Assembly: GCA_007922195.1 (NCBI GenBank)
Contig: ML681989.1
Coordinates: 41,879,483 to 41,943,482, forward strand
DNA: 64,000 bases
Reading direction: 5' to 3'
Origin: Podocnemis expansa
Taxonomy: Eukaryota > Chordata > Testudines > Podocnemididae
The notes under the pieces are model-generated. The model saw nothing but the letters and a program-made list of their open reading frames with translations. It was not told where the DNA came from and made no database searches. Shown here piece by piece: positions 31,416-42,560 of this stretch (position 1 is its first letter; each line of letters begins with the position of its first letter). Position numbers and translations under genes: made by a program.

Positions 31416-34400
31416 TGCTGTCATGAATCAAGGTAAAAGTCCATAGGGGAAATCTGCCTAAAACAGATGACTTTGAAGAGGTTATTCTGGCAAGTGTGAA
31501 GTGTCATTAATTGTCCATATCTTGGGCCTGTGTAAAAGTTAATTCTGGGTTTAGTGATATTGCCAGTTTCAGAAATTTCCCTAGAACTGGAATGAATATT
31601 TAAGTGCACCTGCCTATGAGCATATCCACAACACCTGCCTATGTCAGTGACACCCAAATGATAAATGCAGAGCTGTACGATAAACCACAGACCAATGTGA
31701 TAAATTTCTTTTCTATTTATTTACTGGAGAATCAGCTTCCCTACTTTCAGCACTGGAAGCCCTTAGGCAGTTTCAAATGATCCTAGATTTTTAAATCACC
31801 AAGACTATAGTTTCCTTCTTTACTCCCAGATATTGCATTTTTCCCCTCCAAAATCTCACTTGCCTGACACCTACAATGTGCAGTATTGAGTCTCAACATA
31901 GGAATAAATTTAAATTCTGAAATCCTTCCAGTTGGAGCGAGATGCCCCCGGCACAGCAAAATGTCTAGTTCCCTAATGGAGATCTGTTTAATTCTCGCCC
32001 AACTAAGTCATGAGCTAACAGAGTTTTATACTGTAACATTTTAGGGATAGAAAGTACTATTAGACTATTTTTAGTACGGAGTTGTGAAGTCTGGTGAACT
32101 GAGCTCATGGGAGCTAAGACACCTGGCTTTACTGGCAGTGAGATACAAAACACAATACCAAATTCATTTTTAAAAACTCTCTGAAACCTTTGTAAAACAG
32201 CTAGGTTCTAATAGCCCACACATGGCATGCAAAGAAAATATGATGGTTTGTGGTGGTAGAAATATTTTATATATACTTACTTAGCATGACTTAGATACCC
32301 CACTCATGGTTTTGCCATTCATGAATAATGCTGCAGTAACACATTTCTGTTAACAAAACCTTTCTTCTACACCAAACTATTATGTTTTGCCACTCTTATT
32401 GTGCTTTGATTCTTGTAGAAACTCTCATCAACTTCCGCATGGGAAACAACATTGGGATATAGTTGGTATGTGAACTGTGGTATCTGATGACTGTAAGATC
32501 CATTATTTGGTGGAACAGAGATGTTGAAGAAGCTGCTCTGCTTCTGATATTTAAAAATACGACAGCTAGTGTTTAAAAGGTTGCCAGATGCTCTAGGTGC
32601 TAAGAACTTTAGCATGGCATTTGAGGTATTCTCTGTAGTGCATATAGCAAAGTATGGGAATACTGCAAACACTGAGATAACTTCCTCTATCTGATTAAGA
32701 TAAAATCAGCAGGATTTACGGCTGACCACTAAATAATAGATAAGGCAGTGGAGATAGGAAATATGGGAACAAATCCGGCAAGGCACAAGAAGCTAATCAG
32801 TCCCCCCACCCACACACACACACCATTTTTAATTAATATGATCAGGCAGCTGACACAAATTAGTCTTGAAACCATAGGTTCAGTCATCCCATTTGCTACT
32901 TCAGTCACAGGAAAGCCAACTGAGCCTTGAAACATAGATATGAGTAGTATCAGAACCCTAGAGTGACCCTTCTGTCAGAACTTTGGCTGTCTGCTAAATG
33001 ATGGAGCTGAGGACTAGCCACTCGCCATGTTTACCTTTGTAATATAGGATCAACTGCCTTAGTGATGTTTCCACTGTTCCATGCAGCTCCTATGGTGGTC
33101 ATTGCATAACTGTGGAGAAGACAGAAGACTCATATTTCCAAAAGATGGAGTTCTGGGAATTTTCAGGCATTGACTGAACACTTGTAGGAAAACATGCTTT
33201 GCCACTTGTTAGTAATGCAATCATCCCAAACTAGTCTCCCTAGATTAATACAGATATTGATGCATCCATAGATATAAAAGAGCCAAAGGCAGTTGTTAGA
33301 TTTGCTTATTTTTCTAACCATCGATTGCAATAGTTAGTATTATTCATTTGATCAAGTTGATAAATAGGAGTTTATACTTTTCCATAGCATTTATGCATCA
33401 TTTTAAATATTTTCAAGATGGAAAAGCATGCACACTGCAATATCATTTCAGGAAACAAAATACACAGCAGATACTAAAGATGGGTATTTTTCCCTAAATA
33501 GTAATTTCACAACAGTTCTTTTTTATTTTATAGAGATGAGAGAGGATTTAGATTTCTCAGTGGAGTTAGAGTTTAAACTACTCTTCCACCAAATCCATTA
33601 CAGAAAAATGTGAAGTGCAATATTGTTGATGAAGTACTATAGTATGTCTCTGAAAAGTGGTTCTCAGTGCATGAGATTCTAAAGAGAATTAATGTGACTT
33701 CTCACTCAGAAATCATTTCTCACAATTCACAGATATGAAAAATAGATCATCATTATCAAAGCTAAGGAAAAAAACTGCCATTTTTATGTACAGGGATTTG
33801 TTGGAACAATTTTTGTACAGGTTGAATGGTATGGGAAATAATTAGATTACTTTGCCAACTTTCTTTCAATCTTGTAATTGTAATTATTGGCATGGAATGA
33901 AATGAGATATGCCTGTCTTAATTTGTTTGCTTTCTATTGGTGGATGAAACTTCCAAGAGGCTAGATATACAAGTTTTCCACTGTCAAACTCAATATGCTT
34001 AAAACAAAGCAAAACACTCCATTAAGACTACATAACTCAATGTAAACTAAAGCTGAGCTATAATGAAGTGAATGATAGACGTCTCGTCAATTCACCTTTT
34101 GAACAATAAAACTATAATATTTTAGCGTGTTTCGTTGTTAAAGAGCAGTTAACTCAAATGCTTAAAGTTACTTACATTTGGATCAAGATCTGAGGACTCA
34201 TGATTACTCTCTGAAAAATTATAGCAATGAAATGTAGCAGAAGAGTTACTTAGCATAGTAATTATATGAAATGAAGAATATTTAAATTGAATATCACTGA
34301 AGAATTCCCAAATATGAGATCCATTGGACTGTGGACTAGCCTTCCAAAAGAAAGGAAGGCAGACCTTTTGATTTTAAAACTGGACTGGAGAAGAGTGTGT

Positions 34401-34624
34401 AAGCTTGGAAAGTTCCCTGCAAAAATGATCAGGCAATACAGACAACACTGGAGAGGTTTATTTACAGTATCAGTACCGGGAACACTGAACAAAACAATAT
34501 CAGCTTCAAAATGGAAGTAACATGGCAATTGTTTATATACACTGACTACTTGTTTATTGGATTAAACTTGTGTTCTAACAGTTCTTTGTTTCCTTTGGAA
34601 AAACAACTCTATATGTGGTAAAAG
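31416..34624. other. 3.2-kb non-coding stretch, nothing recognised
   Basis: AT-rich with no supported gene or repeat beyond short simple tracts (a CACA run near 32811-32823). Confidence 0.45.
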
Positions 34625-35144
34625 GGTCAGGGCAGTGGCATCGCAGGAGGGGGGTTGGGGGGGCCTCAGTCCCTGAGTAGCCCACCATTAAATTGCACAG
34701 GGGTGCGCCGTCGCACCGCCACGCAGGGAATGCTGCTGGGCCGTGGCCTGTACCCTGCTGGAAGACAAGAGATTTCCAGCCAGGAGAGAGCTACCCCAGG
34801 CTGGGGCTGGGAGTTTCTAAAACCCCTGCCTCAGCCTGATCCTGCTCAGAACAGGGTTATGCCTGGAGCCTCAGCTGCTGCCATGGCCATGCTCTCCCTC
34901 TGGCAGCCAGATAAGGGAACTGGACGAGAGGAGTCTGGGGGCAGGCATGCTGGTACAGGGGGAAAGGGCACAGGGGAGGGGGTCGGCCAGGGGCAGCAGG
35001 AGAACCACGGGTTAGGGAAGGGCTTGGGGGCTGCCGGGGGGGGCAGATTGGGAAGGGCTTGGGGGCCGCCAGGGGCAGAAGGGAGCAGATCAGGGCCCCA
35101 GCTGCCACCTAATATTTATGTGTAGTGACGCCCCTGGTTCAGGG
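34625..35144. mobile_element. hAT-type element (CAGNGGCRTC family), 504 bp
   Basis: Ends are CAGTGGCATCGCAGG (34633) and TAGTGACGCCCCTG (to 35136). Target duplications are GGTCAGGG (34625-34632) and GTTCAGGG (35137-35144), 7 of 8 identical. The right half is G-rich (GGGGGCTGCCGGGGGGGGCAG). It is non-coding and related by its termini to 27469-27912. Confidence 0.85.
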
Positions 35145-35860
35145 TGGTGGTGGGGGGTGGCCTTGAGAGGTAAGGGAATACTGGCTTCCATATAAGGTAG
35201 GCAGGAAGGTTGAAGGGATATGTGACATCAGGCAGGGAAGGATACATGACAAAGAACATGGGTTCAGGGAAGAACACGTAACAAATGACAGCCTGCATCT
35301 TGCCTGTTTGATTAGCCTCTGTATTTATGATGCCTGGTGGCTAGCATGGATATTTTATCCTAACAAGTGCAAGAAAGCACACTGGGAAGTTCAGTCCTGT
35401 AATGGCAAGGTGATGCACCAAACACCCTATTAGGCAGGGGCTAATTTCATGGGCTGATGGAGCTCTCTGCCCTGTCAGTGCTGGGGGGAGGTTTGAGGGG
35501 TGCTGTCCTGATCCAGAGGCTGAGCTCTGTATTTCCACCCCTCCCAGGGAGGGCATACCTGTGGTCACTCTGATCTTGTGGGGTAAGGCCAACTGGAATG
35601 CAGTACAGCCTCTAGCACAACCTTTGGGCTGCACCAGAAGCTGCACTGCATGCCAGTCAGCTCTGTTGCCCCAGGGGCCAACCAATCGGAGCCCGTGCTG
35701 GTCTAGGTGTAGAGATCAGCCTGTTGCCCAGGGACACCCTAGTGCCTGCCTGCCCAGATGCTGTTGCCGGGGGACCAGGACACTAGGCCAAGGGGGGATC
35801 TACTAGTTGGTGAAGCCAGGGGCCCCAAAGCTCCTTAATCTACATCTGCTACTAGGCCGT
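35145..35860. other. moderately GC-rich stretch, unrecognised
   Basis: The composition differs from its AT-rich flanks and some words recur on both strands (CAGTACAGCCTCTAGCAC near 35601). It may be an old LTR or transposon, but no termini or target duplication were found. No protein is supported. Confidence 0.3.
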
Positions 35861-38459
35861 CTTCTTTTTTTTTTCCTAGCATCACTAATTCACTGCCATT
35901 GTGAGATATCACAGAAAGCTAAGAAAGACTGTAACGTTTTCTCTAGAGCTGGTCAGAAAAAGAGGTGTGGGGAGTAGCAAAATATACTATTTCATTTCTC
36001 TCTTTTGTCAGTTCCTTTTTTTTTTTTTTTTAATTTTTCTGATCGGTTCTACTTGTTTCTTTATAAAAAGTGTAAATTTTCTATAACAATTTTGGAAGAG
36101 ATCACTCTTCTAAACTTCCCAGCAGCCATTCAACATTTCATTGATTCCTTTTTTTTCCTTCAGCTTGTGGGTGTCTTTATGTTGATTATTTTAAAAATGT
36201 AACGCATGTGGGTGGGCACAATAAACTGCAGTGGGCTGAAGGAAAAACTTCATTTATATAAAAAAAATTTCTTGCATAAAAGCTGAAAGTGAGTAATAGT
36301 TAATAGGTGTTATTACTGTTCTCGTAATATAGTGAGTCCATCTGTGACAAATTACATACAAAGAAAAATAAAAAATAAAAAGTACTGCCATGAGGGCTGT
36401 TCTACATACTCAATGCTGATACAAAAGAAAGTTTAGTTTGTGAGCTTCTTTTGCTCCTGGCTTTGATGGGGGGGGGGTGTACTTACACATAGTTTTTTGG
36501 AAAAAGCCACGACAAGAGTGATGAGATGGGGGAAGCAGAAACCAAATAATGGAGAAACTGGAACAGCAGAATTATAAAGTGTATAGCACTACTTAGTCAA
36601 GTTTTTCAAGAAACATACCACATTTTTCTTGTAGTTTTGCATTATTTAGCAAAACTCTCAGATATTGAACAGCTGTTTGCTGGTTTCAACTTGCAACATT
36701 AGAATTACAGCAGCACAAAGATTACAGATTTTGGCAGCTGTAAACTGTGTACAGCTGAACTATGATATTTGCAATTAATATGTTAGCTGCAAAATTGCAT
36801 CTGCTTCTTTTCATTTCCCATTATCTTTCAGATTGCACTATTTAGAATGTGCAAGAGCCTCAAGGAATTTTGGAGGAAGGTGATCTAGTTATAAAATTGT
36901 ATTTCTTTACAATGTACATCCCAACATTTCAAGCTCAGTGCGCTTAGTGTGCTCAGTTAGGTCTTAGGTATTGATTATACAAGTATTACTGCATAGTAAA
37001 TGTTGCTTTATTATCAATAATAATAATGTTAGAGTTTAACATTTCTCTAATAGATATGAATAATGTGGATTTACATATGCATTTTAAATTAGAGTTATCT
37101 GTCTTAAGTGTAAAGAGTAGAATTAAGTTTCAATTAATTCTGTTAATCTAATGGTATTTTATACATAATTATTAACTGAATGATATATATCATTTGCCAC
37201 TTATTAAGAAGTGCAATTAATTTTGGTGAGCTTCATTGCAAGGCATCCCTACAGCAAAGGGAAGTTGGGGGAGAGATGTGTATAGTAGAAACCGGAGGAT
37301 GGTAACTTGAAGAGACTTCACCAGCTGCAGTGACAAACAAGGCTTACTTTATTATTGCCTTGATAAAAGCTATTGAGCCCTGAGTACATAGTAGTTGCTT
37401 GGAGCCTCAGACCCTGTATGCATGGAACATCCAATTTCCCTTTGAGTGGTCTGTTTAATTACACTTGATTCCTCTGGGTTTTTTTATGGGTTTTTTTTTT
37501 TTTTTTTTTGTCATTTTCCATCCCCTGTAACCTCACAGAACCCAATTCCTAAGCAACTACTGTGAAACACATTCAGACAAAACCTTCAGATTGAGGGGCC
37601 AATCCTGCAAGGAGCTGAGCACCCTAGATTTCTACAAAAGACAAGAGGAGTTGATAGTCTGACATTACAGGTAGCACGTAGCAGCTTGTGTGATAAGACC
37701 CTAACTCACCAAGATTAAACTCAATGCCCCTTGTCTGAAATTAGATTTACACAGTGGGTGGTTTTATTACTCTGGCAGAGTGCCAACATGAGTTTTTCTT
37801 TCTGTTTTATTAAAAACAACAACAAAATCCAAATGATTCTGCATAAGGTAAAATAAATTTATATAGACAAAGTGCAACTACCTTTGTTTTGGTGAAAAGA
37901 TATTCAAAGTAATGGGTCTTTCTGTGCAAAGAACAAATAGAGGCACTGATTCATGACTAGAGCTTGTAGGCACTGCCATGGTGCAAATTAATAATAAAGT
38001 GATTTTCCTTCCTGTGTTATATTGGGAAGTATAAAGACAAAGTTAAACCATGCGATAATTGTACAGTATACAAATAAAAAGCAGAAAACATACTGGTAAG
38101 TTCAATGAAACCTTCAAGATTATTATTATGATTGTATGTTTTGGTCTAGTTCACAAATACATTGTGAGTTATTCTTTTCATTCTCATTCCTGAAATCTCT
38201 CTAACCCACTGATATTTTAAACAGTCCTTCAGAGGATAGAAGATGATACAGAAATGGTAGCAGAGGTTACAGACCATCATTTTCTGTTATGTATTAAAAT
38301 AATGAAACAAAATCTAGAGAGAGAGAGTTAGAGAGGTTTTATGTTTGAGACAACAAGCAAATAAGTGAAGGCTGTATCTGTAATATAGAAGTAGTTCAAA
38401 TTTATATATTGATATATTAACATTTTTCATTTAACCACTTACAAATTCATTGTCAATGA
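35861..38459. other. 2.6-kb AT-rich non-coding stretch
   Basis: No supported gene. It includes poly-T runs (36017-36030, 37482-37509) and a G run (36470-36477). Confidence 0.45.
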
Positions 38460-38565
38460 AAAACAAGCAAGGAGTCCTGTGGCAATAAAGACCAACAAAT
38501 GTATGTATCGCATGTGCTTCTGCGAGAGAAAATTCCACTTCATCAGACACTTTGAAGATGAATGT
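38460..38565 (-). mobile_element. Penelope-type short repeat
   Basis: AACAAGCAAGGAGTCCTGTG, followed by GCAATAAAGACCAACAAATG, ATCGCATGTGCTTCTGCGAG and ATTCCACTTCATCAGACAC. On the minus strand the CTGATGA box is intact (38546-38540), while the GAAA box reads AGAAG. The head is missing. Confidence 0.75.
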
Positions 38566-38659
38566 AAATGAAGTGTTGATCATAGGTCAGTAATAGTTAG
38601 TGACTGCTGAATAGACCAAGAACCACTGGGATTTTAAATTGGAATTTTATTTTATTTAT

Positions 38660-38728
38660 AATATATTTATATACACATATATCATATTCCTGGTACTATA
38701 TATATGATATGTGTATATAAATATATTC
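38660..38728. repeat. AT-rich near-perfect inverted repeat (cruciform candidate)
   Basis: AATATATTTATATACACATA plus TATCATAT on the left is mirrored by ATATATGATATGTGTATATA plus AATATATT on the right, with a loop of about 12 bp (TTCCTGGTACTA) and a 2-base shift. The arms are about 26-28 bp. Such AT palindromes are unstable and can also be hard to assemble. Confidence 0.85.
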
Positions 38729-38783
38729 TAAAGATCTTGAACATTATATATGTCATTTATCTTTACACTGAATAGGATAGGAA

Positions 38784-38826
38784 TGAAAAAAAAAAAAAAG
38801 AAGAGCAAGAGAGAGAGAGAGAGAAA
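38784..38826. repeat. A-rich tract and (GA)n
   Basis: A run of 13 A is followed by AAGAGCAAGAGAGAGAGAGAGAG. A simple repeat. Confidence 0.85.
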
Positions 38827-39243
38827 TGGGCCCAGTCTAGTGAGTCACTAAATAAATCTTATGAGATAATATGTGTCCTTAATCCTCTGAGGTACTGAAC
38901 ACATTGGTCCTCCTGATCCAGAAGAGCACATGGTTCACTGCCTAAAGCATGTAAGAATTCCGAATGAAGTCACTGAGACTGGCCATATGCTTAAAGCAAA
39001 GCATGTGGATAAGGGTTTTCCAGGATCTGAGAACTAAACCCTTAATTCTTTGTTGGAAGTCACTGGGAATTCTCATTCTTACCTTTTAACCAAAAAAAAA
39101 AAAAAAAAATACCGCAGTCTATTTAAATGTTAGTTTCTGATATGATAAAGTAATAACTTTGCCTTAATTGTCTTCTATATACTTATTTTTCAGTGCATTG
39201 AAGTTGTTTGAAATATCTGGATTACAGAGCAACTAGTTACAGT

Positions 39244-39497
39244 CAAAAAGACAAATAAAAACAAGGAGTCATGTGGCACTTTAAGACTAACAGATTTATA
39301 TTTTGCATAAGCTTTTGTAAGAGAAAATCCCACTTTGTCAGATGTTTCGAAGATCTTCTCCCACAAAAGCTCATGCGAAAAATAAATCTGTTAGTCTTAA
39401 ACTGCCACACGACTTCTTGGGGTTTTTTTTGTTTTTGTTTTTTTTGCTGGACTAGACTAACATGGCTATCCCTTTGGAAACTGACAAAAAGACAAAT
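39244..39497. mobile_element. inverted-fused Penelope-type repeat with perfect 13-bp target duplication
   Basis: CAAAAAGACAAAT occurs at 39244-39256 and 39485-39497, exactly flanking the element. The first unit (minus-strand ribozyme orientation) runs GGAGTCATGTGGCAC, AGACTAACAG, GCATAAGCTTTTGTAAG, CCCACTTTGTCAGATG. It then switches near 39350 to the opposite orientation with CTCCCACAAAAGCTCATGCG, CTGTTAGTCTTAAACTGCC, and ends with a complete head, GACTAACATGGCTATCCC followed by TTTGGAAA. Core boxes here are CTGACAA and AAAA. Non-coding. Confidence 0.9.
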
Positions 39498-40737
39498 GTC
39501 AACCTATGGTAGACTTTTCACAGCATTCAGTATATCGGTGGCTGACAAAACTTCTACTTCTTGCGGAGATGCAAAAATTTTGCCAGCGTGAGAATGTTCT
39601 CCCATGTGCATAGACAGTGCTCCTTGTTTAAAGAAAAAAAAAGGTAGTCATATCTTGATAGGAAATTTAATGTTTTTATATATAATATTTTGCTATAGTA
39701 AATTTGCTATTATAACTTGAAAGTCAACTTGCTATTCACTCCTGTAAATTTGCTCCTGTCCCCTGCCAGTCCTGCTGCTCAGTTGGGTGGTTAGCAGGGG
39801 AAAGGAGCATGCTGATCCTGTCCCTAGTCAGCTCTGCTGCCCAGCTGCAGGGCAGGCTGGCAAGGGACAGGAGCAGCATGCTCCACTCCCCTGGCAATCC
39901 TAAACCCAGCTGGGCAGTGGGTCTGGCAAAAAAGGTGCTGATATGCCATACCTGTGTGTATCATCACAAAAAAAAAGCACTGGGCATAGGGCAGCTTCAT
40001 CAAAGGCGTTACTGTGGAGCTGCTGCATTGGTATAGACCTGGCCTTAAAGTGGGAACCTTTGAACACTGCACACTTTTGGTAAAACCCACAATGTGGCTA
40101 CATGTGCACATACAGTTACTCCCATGCTTACTATATGTGAAGGTTCAGGTTATAGAAATGCATGGAGATCCTGATAAAATGAGCTCTACGAAATTTTATC
40201 CTCCAGCATGTGTTTATGGCTGATTTGTCAGTGGGGATTTATAGCAAAAATGCTGAAAGGGTCATCACAGCTATGTTATAGCGCAGAGCTTTCAGTAGCT
40301 TGAAGCATGGTACAGTAACGAATCATGATGGTTTCAGTTTTATTATGCTTTTCTTTGGTTTCAGCTTTATTATGCTGCTGTTTAGTAATATATTTCTTTC
40401 AACAGAGCACACATATTTACTCTATTGAAGATGCAAGTCCATATAAAAGGTGGTCAATGTTCAACATTGACTTTAAACAAAATATATAGTATTTGTTAGG
40501 CTAGATGCATTTTTTATTCTTAGGTGAATTTTAATTAACACTTGATCAGTGTTATAAAATATTTTTTTTGATAATTTTTGTTCAAGGTTTATTGAATTTT
40601 AGCAAACTTCTATAATTAATGTTCTTCAATATTGATTCTAATGTGTGGCTAGCTTTGCATATAAAGCATTTTGGCTTGGTTTCTAACCTATGGTTTGCTA
40701 GTATGCAAAAGTAGAAAGGGGCCAGACTCTAGAATTA
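39498..40737. other. non-coding stretch with a small GC-rich patch
   Basis: 39750-39930 is GC-rich with imperfect repeats of TCCTGTCCC.AG and CTGCCCAGCTG words. The rest is AT-rich. No gene was recognised. Confidence 0.35.
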
Positions 40738-40749
40738 CTTTCAGTATAG

Positions 40750-40985
40750 CAAAACCAGTGGCTAGAGCACTGGACTGGTAATCTGGAGACCTGTGTTCTA
40801 TTCTGGGTTTGACAACGATTGGCTTTTTGACTTTGAATAAGTCACTTCATTTCTCAGAGCTTCTGTTTCTTCTCCAATGCTTTGTTATCCTGTTTATTTA
40901 GATTGTCAGGGACTATTTCTCACTATGTGCCCGTACAGTGTCTAGTGCAATGAGGCAAGGTTGGTACCCGCAGGTAGTAATGTAA
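40750..40985 (+). repeat. MIR-type tRNA-derived SINE with head
   Basis: An A-box-like stretch (GTGGCTAGAGCACTGG, about 40760) and a B-box-like GTTCTATTC (40796-40804) are followed by the MIR core TTGAATAAGTCACTTCATTT, CTTCTGTTTCTTC. A tail reads CAGTGTCTAGTGCAATGAGG. It is the only copy here with the tRNA-like head. Old and diverged, with no expected RNA-polymerase-III function. Confidence 0.7.
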
Positions 40986-41156
40986 TGATAATAATAGATT
41001 GATCTCTTTCCTTCAATCCAGCATGACAATAAATTTCTCTAAGATTCATGAGTTCTAGGGGGAAAAAAAAGACTAATACACACAGACTCCAGGCACTATG
41101 TATCAGATATTTCAAAAGAGCTGAAGGCCCGATTTGAAAGCACAGCACCCATATTT

Positions 41157-41220
41157 AATGTCAAATTTTCAAAAGTGCTCAGATCCCTTTTGGGCACCTA
41201 GACATGGGTGACATTTTCAA
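41157..41220. repeat. short inverted repeat
   Basis: TCAAATTTTCAAAAGTGCTCAGATCC is followed, after a small loop, by a decayed complement ending ACATTTTCAAAA. It uses the same words as the better-preserved structure at 48418-48484, so both belong to one foldback repeat family. Confidence 0.55.
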
Positions 41221-42447
41221 AAACAAACAAAAAAAATCAAAAAAACAAAAATAACTTGACACCAAGCAACTCCCATTTTGATACTTATGGACTGTGCAGA
41301 AAATAATGAACAATCCTGATGCCACTTTGGCAGAGAACTAAACAACAAATTCTGGCCACTTCCTCATTTGCATAAATGGGATTTGAGCTCTCCTGAAAAT
41401 TTGTCTCTGATGTCCCCAAAAGGTTCTTGTCTGATAGGGATTAAATTCATCTTTTGTCTCCCTTCCAGTAATAGGTGTATATAATCATTGATGGTACGTC
41501 TTCTGGTAGCAAAGTGGCAGAGAAGTGTGCTTTGCAGCACATCCTCCATATCCAGCCAGTGAATGTCTGATCTGCACCTAAGAATTCCTAATCAACACAG
41601 GATGTTTCAGCTAGCATCCTTGATACCTTGTAGCAGCAACAGCTGGGGCAAGGTTTGAACCTGAAATACAGTTTAGAAATTCTTATGTACTCAGAGAATC
41701 CTCATTTTGATTCCTAATTCATATGGTTCTGCTTGAACCAACTGTTTAAAAACAAACGAGCAAACTCTCACTTAATTGGAGCATCATGTTTCAGGACAGT
41801 GACTGGCTAACCACTAAATTTTAGGGATGGAAATCTGGAGGACAGGTTGGGAATTTTTTTCCCCCCAACTTTGAGGAAGAAATCCTGGCCTGAATGAAAT
41901 CAGTGGCAAAATTCTCAGTGATTGCCATAGAACAAGTACTTCAGCCTAGATTTTCAAATGGAAAAAAATGCCTATTGATTGTTGTCACTGTTATGATTAT
42001 TTATTATTTATTTTATTTATTACTTGAAGAGGTACAGAGGGCTGCCAATGATGAATCAAGCCCATATTAGTGTAGTGCTATTAATACATACCATAAAAAT
42101 GTCTCTGTTTGAGAGACCTCACAATTAGAGCTGGCTGAAATTTTTTTTTGAAGTATTGATGAAGAGTTTTAATGAAAATTTGAGGAGGGAGGGAATAAAA
42201 AATAGATCACCATTTTTTTAATCAGCTCTACTGAAAATCTAGATTATGAAAAAATACAACAGACAAATGGAGGAAAGGAATATACTTTCCAATCTTCTTT
42301 AAGTTTTGTGACCATTTACCTGGTGTGCTTTGTAACATGTTTGGATTTTATACACACACAGACACACTTAGAATATTTAATTTTCATTTTTTTTTATTTG
42401 ACAAATTCTGTTTTAACAGAATTACATGGAAAATTTAGCAAAAAACA
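41221..42447. other. non-coding stretch, nothing firmly recognised
   Basis: AT-rich. The part around 42000-42110 resembles an old L2/MIR tail but is too diverged to assign. Confidence 0.4.
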
Positions 42448-42560
42448 AACCAACCAACCAACCAACCAACCAACCAACCAACCAACCAACCAACNNNNNN
42501 NNNNAACCAACCAACCAACCAACCAACCAACCAACCAACCAACCAACCAACCAACCAACC
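42448..42560. repeat. (AACC)n microsatellite containing a 10-N assembly gap
   Basis: CCAA/AACC units run on both sides of ten undetermined bases (42495-42504). The true length is unknown. The Thr-Asn-Gln-Pro frame and its antisense Trp-Leu-Val-Gly frame are purely repeat-derived. The G-bearing strand is GGTT repeats. Confidence 0.95.
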
